A DNA stretch of 24,101 bases, taken from positions 1-24,101 of the IMG/VR virus record IMGVR_UViG_3300037674_000588; one strand, 5' to 3'. The notes below the pieces were generated by a model. It made no database searches, had not been told where the DNA came from, and saw nothing but the letters and a program-made list of their open reading frames with translations. How positions within the stretch are numbered: the first letter of the stretch is position 1; each line of letters opens with the position of its first letter. Made by a program: the position numbers and the translations under genes. Positions 13,420 through 20,329 of this stretch are shown here, piece by piece. The DNA is from a virus.

Positions 13420-13631
13420 TGGTTAATAAAGATAGTTCGGCTAGGCTACCTGCTTTGTCGTGGAAGAAAAGAAGAGCTAATCCTGTGCCCGATAACCCCT
13501 GTGGTGAGTGCAAATACTATTATATGATTCATGAAATAACAAATTCACTAAGTGAAGGGTGGTGTCGAGTTGACCCAGAAGCGAAACTCGTACTATCAGA
13601 AGAAACTTGTGAGAAATGGGAAATAAAATAA
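13419..13631 (+). CDS. small four-cysteine protein, 70 aa
   Basis: The start overlaps the preceding microprotein stop (TAATG). Four cysteines are arranged C28-x2-C31, then C49 and C64 (NPCGECKYY ... GWCRVDP ... ETCEKWE), with aromatic residues beside them. This could bind zinc or a small Fe-S cluster. I know similar arrangements only as unnamed phage or bacterial proteins. The basic N-terminus (LSWKKRRANP) suggests nucleic acid contact. Its position one gene from iscU makes Fe-S binding worth testing, but nothing in the sequence proves it. Confidence 0.7.
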   Translation: MVNKDSSARLPALSWKKRRANPVPDNPCGECKYYYMIHEITNSLSEGWCRVDPEAKLVLSEETCEKWEIK

Positions 13632-13640
13632 GGAGGACAC

Positions 13641-13832
13641 ATGCCCTATATAGAACAATGTGGAGTAAACACAATAGAACAACAATTACAACAATGGAAG
13701 GGTGTGATGCATGATCCTAGGATAGATGGATTCAATGGCGCATACTGCAAACAAAAGATACAGAAAGTATTAAAAGCAGCAGAAGAAGCATTAGTAGATG
13801 CTCCCACGTATCATGGAGAGGAAGAATGGTAA
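13641..13832 (+). CDS. small hypothetical protein, 63 aa
   Basis: A perfect Shine-Dalgarno AGGAGG (13631-13636) lies 4 bases before ATG 13641, the strongest ribosome-binding site seen in the window, so high expression is likely. The product is helical (NTIEQQLQQWKGVMHD; KQKIQKVLKAAEEALVDA) with two cysteines. No family recognised. It overlaps the next gene by 7 bases. Confidence 0.7.
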   Translation: MPYIEQCGVNTIEQQLQQWKGVMHDPRIDGFNGAYCKQKIQKVLKAAEEALVDAPTYHGEEEW

Positions 13833-14056
13833 AGTTCGGAGAAAGAACACAAAAAACACAAGATTATAAAATAACAATAGTAGTAAAAGCTGATGTTACA
13901 GAAAAAACAGTAAAAGAATGGTTACCAAGAGCTTTAGAAGAAGGCGAGTTCAAGTATAAAATAATAAAAATTTATAGTACAGATACGACGGCAGTTGATA
14001 GAGATGACCCTGAGTATAAGTATTTAAACGATATAGATAAGTTAGAAAGTATATAA
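13826..14056 (+). CDS. small hypothetical protein, 76 aa
   Basis: Not recognised. It has a strand-helix-strand pattern (YKITIVVKADV; TVKEWLPRALEEGE; YKIIKIYSTD) consistent with a small ferredoxin-like alpha/beta fold. No cysteines or membrane segments are present. It overlaps the gene before by 7 bases and its stop overlaps the asparagine synthase start (TAATG), so it is coupled to that enzyme. Confidence 0.7.
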   Translation: MVKFGERTQKTQDYKITIVVKADVTEKTVKEWLPRALEEGEFKYKIIKIYSTDTTAVDRDDPEYKYLNDIDKLESI

Positions 14057-15570
14057 TGTGTGGATTTGTTGGAACTACAGAGAATGCTCTGGTAAAAGAG
14101 ATGCTCTTAAAGCAAGAACATCGCGGACCCGACGGTAATAGATATTGGCAAAATAGTGACTTTGCTTTTGGACACGCTCTATTAGATATAAATGGAAAGA
14201 CACAGTATCAACCTTATCGTACTAAAAAAGGTAATATAGTATTATTTAATGGCGAAATGTATGATGCTGATATACAGAATGATACAAAATGGCTAGCGGA
14301 AGGGATTGATACTTATGGGCATAAGCTTTTAGAGGCGTGTGATTGGCATGGTTCTATTGCGTGGTATAAGCCCAATACTAATGAACTAGTACTAATGCGA
14401 GATCATTTTGGAACAAAACCTTTATGGTATCGTATGGAAGGAAGAAAATTTGAATTTAGTACAAGTTTAAAAAGTTTTTTACATAAAGAACTTAGACCTA
14501 ATGCTAATAAAGAATTTCATAGAAATCCTCAATGGTTTGGTAATACAACTCCCTATAAGAACATTCAAAAAGTCGCTCCAGGTGAAGTAATAATTTATGA
14601 TACTTTGGATAGAAAAATTAAGAAAAAATTTAATTTCTGGAGTTATTTTAATATAAAATCAGAATCTCTAAACACAGCAGAGTTTAGACACAAAGCAATT
14701 AAAAGTGTAAAAAAAGTTGCTAAAAATATTAATAAGACAGGATTATTTTTAAGTGGTGGTATGGATAGTACATTAATCTTATCACTACTTAAAGATGTTC
14801 CAGAGTTAGACTTGCACGTTTTTAGTTGTGGATATAGTACCGAAAGGGGTAAACATTATACCTATAAAGAAATGGGCGATGAAGCGTACATGGCTAGACG
14901 GACTTGTAAAGAGTATGGAATACCTCTTACAGTAGTAAATTTAGACCAAGCTTCAAGAGAACACTATAGTAAAATGTGGATAGCAAATACACATTATACA
15001 TGGTCGGATAAAAATAGACAAGCTCCAAGATATCTATTAGCAAAGACTGCAGCAGAACATGGTTGTAAAGTAATTTTAACTGGAGATAGTGGAGATGAAC
15101 TTTTTACTGGATATCTTCACCATGCTGAGAGATTCGAAAAGGGGTGGCCTGAGAGAATGACCAAAGATTTAACTAAGAGACCTTGGTTTCCTAGTAGAGC
15201 TTTTGGAGAAGATCATCTTAGTAATAGTTTATTTATTGATTTATTACTAACTTCAGAACAAAATATTCTTGCAACAGATCAGACTTGTGGAATGTTTGGA
15301 ATGGAAAGTAGAATACCCTTTTTAACTCAAAGTTTTGTTAAGTATGTATTAAACATAAAAGGAAGTATAAAATTTAGACAAACTAAAAAGTTTTCTAGAG
15401 GAACAAATAAGTTTCTTGTAAGAGAAGTTATGAGACAGTACCTCCCTGAGCATGTTAGAAATAGAATAAACAAAACGGGGTGGACTAGTCCATGGGATAA
15501 TAATGTACCTGTCTTAAGAAACCAATGGTTAGACCATGATTTAGATTTCATAGAGACACTATCAAGATAA
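14056..15570 (+). CDS. asnB: asparagine synthase (glutamine-hydrolysing) family protein
   Basis: The 504-residue protein has both halves of AsnB. The N-terminal class II glutaminase domain has the nucleophile Cys2 exposed by Met removal (MCGFVG), HRGPDG at 22-27 and FNGEMYD at 64-70. The C-terminal synthetase domain has the PP-loop LSGGMDST near 232-239 and a later TGDSGDELFTGY. AsnB makes asparagine from aspartate, glutamine and ATP. In E. coli AsnB the sequence GHERL carries Arg49, which holds the glutamine substrate. Here the same place reads GHALL, so that Arg is Leu42. The glutaminase may be weakened or the substrate changed (ammonia use, or an amidotransferase acting on another carboxylate, as in sugar or cell-wall modification). 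Start overlaps the previous stop. Confidence 0.9.
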   Translation: MCGFVGTTENALVKEMLLKQEHRGPDGNRYWQNSDFAFGHALLDINGKTQYQPYRTKKGNIVLFNGEMYDADIQNDTKWLAEGIDTYGHKLLEACDWHGSIAWYKPNTNELVLMRDHFGTKPLWYRMEGRKFEFSTSLKSFLHKELRPNANKEFHRNPQWFGNTTPYKNIQKVAPGEVIIYDTLDRKIKKKFNFWSYFNIKSESLNTAEFRHKAIKSVKKVAKNINKTGLFLSGGMDSTLILSLLKDVPELDLHVFSCGYSTERGKHYTYKEMGDEAYMARRTCKEYGIPLTVVNLDQASREHYSKMWIANTHYTWSDKNRQAPRYLLAKTAAEHGCKVILTGDSGDELFTGYLHHAERFEKGWPERMTKDLTKRPWFPSRAFGEDHLSNSLFIDLLLTSEQNILATDQTCGMFGMESRIPFLTQSFVKYVLNIKGSIKFRQTKKFSRGTNKFLVREVMRQYLPEHVRNRINKTGWTSPWDNNVPVLRNQWLDHDLDFIETLSR

Positions 15571-15632
15571 TGGCATATTTAGCATTAATAGCGTTATGTA
15601 TGATATTTGCCTATATAGGAAGTCAACGATGA
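15570..15632 (+). CDS. microprotein, 20 aa, one hydrophobic helix
   Basis: The ATG overlaps the asparagine synthase stop (TAATG) and the stop overlaps ATG 15629 of the helicase gene (ATGA). The product is MAYLALIALCMIFAYIGSQR, a single hydrophobic stretch with a basic end. It may be a real membrane microprotein or only a coupling peptide that lets ribosomes re-start on the helicase gene. Both overlaps are visible; function is unknown. Confidence 0.4.
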   Translation: MAYLALIALCMIFAYIGSQR

Positions 15633-16909
15633 AGGCAGTCTTTAGTAATAGAATACAGATAGAAGGAAATGCTGATATGTTAGCAGTTCTTGAAGAAGAA
15701 CTAACTTATCGGTTACCCCCGCGTATGCCTCAAGACCCTCCTATAATCATAAAAACAATTAGACCTTTAAGAGAAGGAATTGTTTCTATACCAATGGGAA
15801 GAACGGATTTAATCCCAAAGAATTACGATATAGTCGATAAGAGGATTGTTCGTCCAGTTGAATTTCCTGAATTTGCGTTTACTTTACGTGAGAGCCAGCA
15901 GGCGGTCTATGACCGAGTAGTTGACAATACTATAATTAACGCTTGGGTAAGTTGGGGAAAGACAATAACGGCTTTATCCATCGCAAAAAAACTCGGGAAT
16001 AAAACATTGGTTGTTACGCACACGACCAACTTAAGAAATCAGTGGGAAGGCGAAGTAAAAAAAGCATTTGGAATTACACCAGGCAGGATAGGTAGTGGAG
16101 AGTTTAATACTTCAGGTCCTATCACTATTGGGAATATCCAAACTTTGTACCGACGAATGGACGACATAAAACAACGATTCGGTACTGTGATTTTAGATGA
16201 GATGCATCACGTTAGTAGTCCTACTTTTACTAGAATAGTAGATGAAATGCCCGCGAGATATAAGATTGGACTGACAGGAACATTAGAACGAAAAGACGGA
16301 AGACATGTAGTCTTTAGAGATTACTTTGGGAATACAGTACTAAAACCACCCAAAGAGAACTATATGATACCAAAAATTGATATTATTAAGTCAGACATAC
16401 GTTTTCTAGATGGCTCTTATACCCCTTGGGCTGAAAGAGTTAATCATTTAGCTAATAATGAAGAATACGTTCATACGGTATCTATGATTGCAGCAAGATA
16501 CGCTGCTTTAGGACACAAGGTTTTAGTAGTTTCAGATAGAGTAGCATTTCTAAAAGTTTGTGCGAGACTAGTGGGAAACCGAGCTATTTGTATAACAGGG
16601 GATATGCCCTTTGAAGAAAGAGATGTAGCTATGAAACAAATGAAAGGAGATAAAAATATTCTCTTTGGAACTCAATCAATATTCTCAGAAGGAATATCAT
16701 TAGATGATTTAAGCTGTTTAGTATTAGGAACCCCTGTAAACAATGATCCATTACTAACACAATTAATAGGAAGAATAGTACGGGAAAAGGAAGGAAAAAT
16801 CCAACCAACAGTCGTAGATATTCATTTAAAAGGAAAAACCGCCACCAGACAAGCAACTGCTAGAATGGGGTATTATATAAAAGAAGGATATAAAGTAAAA
16901 ATATTATGA
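15629..16909 (+). CDS. SF2 DNA helicase, UvsW/XPB-like
   Basis: The 426-residue superfamily 2 helicase resembles T4 UvsW, which remodels recombination intermediates and stalled forks. Motif I reads AWVSWGKTITAL at about 106-117, so the usual GxGKT is SWGKT. Motif II is ILDEMHHV (DEMH, near 190). Motif III is LTGT (near 215), and motif VI is QLIGRIVRE near 378-386. The N-terminal 90 residues form a small strand-rich domain as in UvsW. I chose ATG 15629 because it overlaps the microprotein stop and begins a good strand (MKAVFSNRIQIEG). The frame is open back to 15596 but only inside that microprotein. It fits functionally with gp46/gp47 and SSB downstream. Confidence 0.9.
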   Translation: MKAVFSNRIQIEGNADMLAVLEEELTYRLPPRMPQDPPIIIKTIRPLREGIVSIPMGRTDLIPKNYDIVDKRIVRPVEFPEFAFTLRESQQAVYDRVVDNTIINAWVSWGKTITALSIAKKLGNKTLVVTHTTNLRNQWEGEVKKAFGITPGRIGSGEFNTSGPITIGNIQTLYRRMDDIKQRFGTVILDEMHHVSSPTFTRIVDEMPARYKIGLTGTLERKDGRHVVFRDYFGNTVLKPPKENYMIPKIDIIKSDIRFLDGSYTPWAERVNHLANNEEYVHTVSMIAARYAALGHKVLVVSDRVAFLKVCARLVGNRAICITGDMPFEERDVAMKQMKGDKNILFGTQSIFSEGISLDDLSCLVLGTPVNNDPLLTQLIGRIVREKEGKIQPTVVDIHLKGKTATRQATARMGYYIKEGYKVKIL

Positions 16910-17820
16910 CAACCCAAGAACCACAAATTCAACAAATTACATTAAACTTACCAGAAATGAGAAAGTTAAAGTTTATGATTGCTACTCCCATGTATGGTGG
17001 TATGTGTCATGGATTGTACACTAAATCAATGATGGATACTATCTCTATGATGACAAGTCATGGAATACCAGCACAACTATATTACATGTTTAATGAATCT
17101 TTAATTACAAGAGCAAGAAACTATTGTGTTGCTAACTTTCTAAAAAGTGATTGCACTCATCTATGGTTTATAGATAGTGATATTGCTTGGAAAGCCCAAG
17201 ATGCGCTATATATGATGCATCTTATAGCAGAAGACCCAGATAAATTAAAAATCTTTACTGCATTATATCCTAAAAAAGTTATTGCTTGGGAAAAGATAGT
17301 AAAGGCTTGCAAATCAGGTCTGTTTGATGAAGAACCAGATAGTCTAGAACAAATTGCAGGAGACATGGTATTTAATCCACATCCTACAGAATACCCTGAC
17401 GGACGGGCTCCTGTATTTGAACCTGTGAGAGTGAAAGAAGCAGGTACAGGTTTTATGTTTATTGAAAGAAGTGTTTTTGAAAAGTATGGAGATAAACACC
17501 CAGAACTTTGGTACACTCCAGACCATTTAAGGGAGGCAGAATTTATGACAGATGAAAGAATTTGTGCTTATTTTGACTGTGTAATTAATGAACAAGATAG
17601 ATATTTAAGTGAGGATTATATGTTTTGTCAAAATGCAGATAAACTAGGGTTTAAAGTATTTACTTTGCCTCATGTAGAACTTATGCATTGCGGAAGCCAT
17701 ATATTTAGTGGAAGTGTACTAAAGATGGCACAACTTGACCTTCACCCTACAATCGACCCAGACCATGCAAAAAAAGTTGCTGAGTCTGCGGGCAAAAAAC
17801 CTCAGAAAAATAGTTCTTGA
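16906..17820 (+). CDS. GT-A fold glycosyltransferase
   Basis: The 304-residue protein begins its fold with FMIATPMYGGMCHGLY, a nucleotide-sugar-binding strand-loop. It continues with NESLITRARN and the DxD motif FIDSDIAW (D90, D92), which binds the metal and nucleotide sugar. Later TGFMFIERSVFEKYG and SEDYMFCQNADKLGF look like the acceptor-side ED region of family 2-like enzymes, and ELMHCGSH supplies a possible metal His. The target could be a host surface glycan, a virion protein or modified DNA bases; the sequence does not decide. The first 20 residues are probably unstructured. Start overlaps the helicase stop (ATGA). The -35 box of promoter P3 overlaps the stop codon. Confidence 0.85.
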   Translation: MTTQEPQIQQITLNLPEMRKLKFMIATPMYGGMCHGLYTKSMMDTISMMTSHGIPAQLYYMFNESLITRARNYCVANFLKSDCTHLWFIDSDIAWKAQDALYMMHLIAEDPDKLKIFTALYPKKVIAWEKIVKACKSGLFDEEPDSLEQIAGDMVFNPHPTEYPDGRAPVFEPVRVKEAGTGFMFIERSVFEKYGDKHPELWYTPDHLREAEFMTDERICAYFDCVINEQDRYLSEDYMFCQNADKLGFKVFTLPHVELMHCGSHIFSGSVLKMAQLDLHPTIDPDHAKKVAESAGKKPQKNSS

Positions 17821-17852
17821 CAAATGGATAATTTTTTGTTATAATATCTATG
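17807..17852 (+). promoter_or_regulatory. P3: consensus sigma70-type promoter, overlapping the glycosyltransferase stop
   Basis: TTGACA (17817-17822) and TATAAT (17840-17845) are perfect and 17 bases apart. The extended 17-mer AAAATAGTTCTTGACAA (17807-17823) is identical to P2. The expected transcription start, near 17850-17852, falls on the ATG of the next gene. It would drive the SSB, peroxiredoxin and gp47/gp46 operon. Confidence 0.92.
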
Positions 17853-18263
17853 ATATTTTATAATTGGGAAAAGATTTTAAGGTCTAGCAACGGAAAAGTC
17901 ATAGACATTGTAGCTATACTTAGAATAATAACATACAAGATAACCCCAAAAAACTATCACGATAGAACTTTTAAATTCTATCAACAAAACTACGGTGGCT
18001 TTAGTTTTCTACTTAATGCAGAAGACTTACTCACCAAAGGACGTACTTATAGTGACAAAGAAGTTTGCGAATATGCAGGTGTCGCGTCATTTCGCAGCTA
18101 CCATGAGTACAAACAATCAGGAGACACTACATTAGACCTCCTGTACCTTCCGGTATCGGAGGACATTATTAATAACAACAGACTGCTCGAATTGAGAGGG
18201 GATAAAATTCACTTCTTATTTGAGGAGACACAATCGGAGAAAAACGATGGCTATAGGCTTTAA
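17850..18263 (+). CDS. hypothetical protein, 137 aa, first gene of the P3 operon
   Basis: Not recognised. The product is alpha-rich (EKILRSSNGKVIDIVAILRII), with aromatic middle residues (FKFYQQNYGGFSFLLNAEDLL) and a final strand region. The start is unusually well fixed. A TAA at 17829-17831 closes the frame upstream, and no ATG, GTG or TTG follows for over 60 codons. ATG 17850 lies only 5 bases after the -10 box, so the mRNA would be leaderless. It overlaps the SSB gene by 17 bases. Its place suggests a replication or recombination role, such as a helicase loader or SSB partner, but no motif shows this. Confidence 0.78.
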   Translation: MIFYNWEKILRSSNGKVIDIVAILRIITYKITPKNYHDRTFKFYQQNYGGFSFLLNAEDLLTKGRTYSDKEVCEYAGVASFRSYHEYKQSGDTTLDLLYLPVSEDIINNNRLLELRGDKIHFLFEETQSEKNDGYRL

Positions 18264-18876
18264 CACAACAAAGGGCTCTGCCCAAAAAAACAAAATTGAA
18301 ACATACAATTTTTCAAACAGAGAAGACCACCACTTAAGAATAGTAGGTGACCTTCTTCCTCGTTATGTGTACTGGATAAAAGGCGAAAACAATAAAAATA
18401 TTCCCATGGAATGTTTGTCTTTTGACAGAAATAGCGAGACCTTTAACAATGTCGAACATGATCATGTTCGAGATTTTTACCCTGATCTAAAATGCGGCTG
18501 GGCTTATGCAGCTCAATGCATTGACTACGGCGATAAATCAATGAAAGTTTTAAATTTAAAAAGAAAACTCTTTGACCAAATCTTAGTAGCCATGGAAGAT
18601 TTAGGTGACCCTACTGATTACACAGCGGGTTGGGATATTTTCTTTAAAAGAATCAAGACTGGACCTCAGGTGTTTAATGTTGAGTACCAATTACAAGTAC
18701 TTAAATGCAAACCAAGAGCGTTAGAAGATTGGGAACAAGAATTAGTTGCCGAACTTAAGTCAATGGATGACGTCTTACCAAGACCTACTCCAGACGCTCA
18801 GTTAGAACTTTTAAAAAGAGTGCAAAACTCTCAAAATGCTACTGAAGAAGTATCGAATGAATTTGATATAAAATGA
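18247..18876 (+). CDS. single-stranded DNA-binding protein, gp32-like (probable)
   Basis: The 209-residue product fits the phage gp32-type SSB in layout. A basic N-terminus (MAIGFNTTKGSAQKNK) is followed by an aromatic and charged core (LRIVGDLLPRYVYWIKGENNK). Then comes DPTDYTAGWDIFFKRIKTGPQVFNVEYQLQVLKC, a pattern seen in phage SSB cores (repeat of strand, Gly and NVEY). The C-terminus is a flexible helix and linker. The gp32 zinc site is not clear. I chose ATG 18247 because GGAGA (18236-18240) lies 6 bases ahead; the frame from 18220 is inside the previous gene. It would coat ssDNA and organise helicase, polymerase and recombination proteins. The gene contains a perfect 20-base palindrome at 18452-18471. 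Confidence 0.6.
   Translation: MAIGFNTTKGSAQKNKIETYNFSNREDHHLRIVGDLLPRYVYWIKGENNKNIPMECLSFDRNSETFNNVEHDHVRDFYPDLKCGWAYAAQCIDYGDKSMKVLNLKRKLFDQILVAMEDLGDPTDYTAGWDIFFKRIKTGPQVFNVEYQLQVLKCKPRALEDWEQELVAELKSMDDVLPRPTPDAQLELLKRVQNSQNATEEVSNEFDIK
18452..18471. repeat. perfect 20-bp palindrome inside the SSB-like gene
   Basis: TCGAACATGATCATGTTCGA reads the same on both strands with no mismatch or spacer. It encodes part of the segment NVEHDHVRD. A random 20-bp perfect palindrome is expected about once in a million positions. The inner GAAC-N8-GTTC arrangement looks like a binding site for a dimeric regulator, but no known regulator has been matched to it. Confidence 0.95.
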
Positions 18877-19382
18877 TTGGCGTAGGCGAAGAGTTCCCTG
18901 AATTTTATATGCAGGCAGTTAATCAGGAAAATGAAATAATTGACTTTGACTATGAAGATTTATACAATCAATGGTCAATTATTTACTTTTATCCAAAAGA
19001 CTTTACCTTCATATGCCCTACAGAAATTCAAGGATTCGATAACTTAGTAGGGATAGTAGATAATGTTGTCGGAATTAGTCCTGATAACGAATATTGTAAA
19101 CTTGCGTGGAAACAGGATAACGAAATGATTAGTGATATTAGTCATATCCTTGCAGCAGATTCTGGTAATGAATTAGCAAATATTCTTGGAATAGTCTCAA
19201 ACGAGAACGTTCCTTATAGAGCTACTTTTATTATAGATACAGATAATGTTATTCAACATGTATCAGTTAATGCGCTACATACAGGTAGAAGTCATGAAGA
19301 ACTTTACAGAACTGTAGAGGCTCTTAAAGCTGACGGACTAACAGGATGTAACTGGCAAGCAGGAGACGATTACGTAGCATGA
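18873..19382 (+). CDS. 2-Cys peroxiredoxin (AhpC/Prx1 type)
   Basis: This thiol peroxidase reduces hydrogen peroxide and organic peroxides. The 169-residue sequence has the peroxidatic site FTFICPTEI (T45, C48, P49), the supporting Arg (R116 in YRATFIID) and a C-terminal resolving Cys (C159) in GLTGCNWQAGDDYV. The whole chain from FPEF to DDYV matches the AhpC-type family, a little shorter than the usual 187. It would need a host thioredoxin or AhpF for recycling. It is coupled to the SSB gene upstream and to gp47 downstream by ATGA overlaps. A phage peroxidase could protect DNA replication or the infected cell from oxidative stress. Confidence 0.93.
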   Translation: MIGVGEEFPEFYMQAVNQENEIIDFDYEDLYNQWSIIYFYPKDFTFICPTEIQGFDNLVGIVDNVVGISPDNEYCKLAWKQDNEMISDISHILAADSGNELANILGIVSNENVPYRATFIIDTDNVIQHVSVNALHTGRSHEELYRTVEALKADGLTGCNWQAGDDYVA

Positions 19383-20329
19383 TCTTATTTACAGCAGACT
19401 GGCACTTAAAGCTAGGGCAGAAAAATGTCCCTATGGCTTGGGCTTGTTCGCGCTATAAATTATTTTTTGAACAGATAAAGCAGTTAGAAAGTGACTGCAG
19501 TTTGCATATCATAGGCGGGGACTTGTTTGATCGAGTTCCCTCTATGGATGAGATAACTTTATACTTTGACTTTATTAGTGGTATAACGATACCAACTATA
19601 ATTTATGACGGAAATCATGAAGCAACTAGAAAAAATAAAACATTCTTCTCTAATCTTAAGAGAGCAACGAATGAATTAAATCCTTTAGTTGAAATCGTTG
19701 ATAAGACTACTGAGTATGGAGACTATGCTATACTTCCTTATGCAGATTTGCATAGAAAAAGAAGTATAGAAATGATTAAAGCTCCAATATTATTTACACA
19801 TGTTCGTGGAGAGATACCACCCCATGTAATGCCCGAAGTAGACTTAGATAGATTTAATAAATTTGATACTGTTTTTGCTGGTGATTTACACGCGCATAAC
19901 AATACTCAAAGAAACATAGTCTATCCAGGCAGTCCAATGACGACTTCTTTTCATAGAAATCAAGTCCAAACGGGTGCCTTACTAATTGATGAATCTGACT
20001 GGAGTTGGGAATGGCATGAATTCAAGTTACCCCAACTTATCCGAAAGACAGTAGATAACCCTGATGATATGGTACAAACACCATATAATCATACAATTTA
20101 CGAGATTGAAGGAGATGTTCAAGATTTAGCCTTAGTAAAAAATTCAGAATTGTTAGACAAGAAAGTAGTAAAACGACAAGTGGAAGCACGACTAAATTTA
20201 ACTGCTGAGATGACAATTTCTGACGAACTAGTACTATATCTACAAGATATATTACAATTAGATGATGATAAAATTAGAACTATTATAGGAGTATTTAGTG
20301 ATTATTCTACAGAAGTTGAAATGGGATAA
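19379..20329 (+). CDS. recombination nuclease subunit, gp47/SbcD/Mre11 family
   Basis: The 316-residue calcineurin-like phosphoesterase has all metal-binding motifs. They are D7 and H9 in FTADWHLK, GGDLFDR (D48), GNHE (N79, H80), THVRGE (H141) and GDLHAH (H171, H173), followed by YPGSP. In T4 the gp46/gp47 complex trims DNA ends, makes 3' tails for recombination-dependent replication and helps degrade host DNA. The start overlaps the peroxiredoxin stop (ATGA). The C-terminal end overlaps gp46 by 32 bases. Confidence 0.93.
   Translation: MILFTADWHLKLGQKNVPMAWACSRYKLFFEQIKQLESDCSLHIIGGDLFDRVPSMDEITLYFDFISGITIPTIIYDGNHEATRKNKTFFSNLKRATNELNPLVEIVDKTTEYGDYAILPYADLHRKRSIEMIKAPILFTHVRGEIPPHVMPEVDLDRFNKFDTVFAGDLHAHNNTQRNIVYPGSPMTTSFHRNQVQTGALLIDESDWSWEWHEFKLPQLIRKTVDNPDDMVQTPYNHTIYEIEGDVQDLALVKNSELLDKKVVKRQVEARLNLTAEMTISDELVLYLQDILQLDDDKIRTIIGVFSDYSTEVEMG

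Noticed and set aside
15940-15975. UvsW-like helicase being inactive because motif I is SWGKT
   Set aside because: The catalytic Lys and Thr and all other motifs remain, and I recall related phage helicases with a similar departure from GxGKT.
17157-17516. Minus-strand open frame of 119 codons
   Set aside because: It is opposite the glycosyltransferase and covers its DxD region; no independent support.
17780-17805. Possible terminator stem CTGAG/CTCAG before P3
   Set aside because: Only 5 pairs with a 16-base loop and no U-tract on the + strand; lies inside the glycosyltransferase gene.
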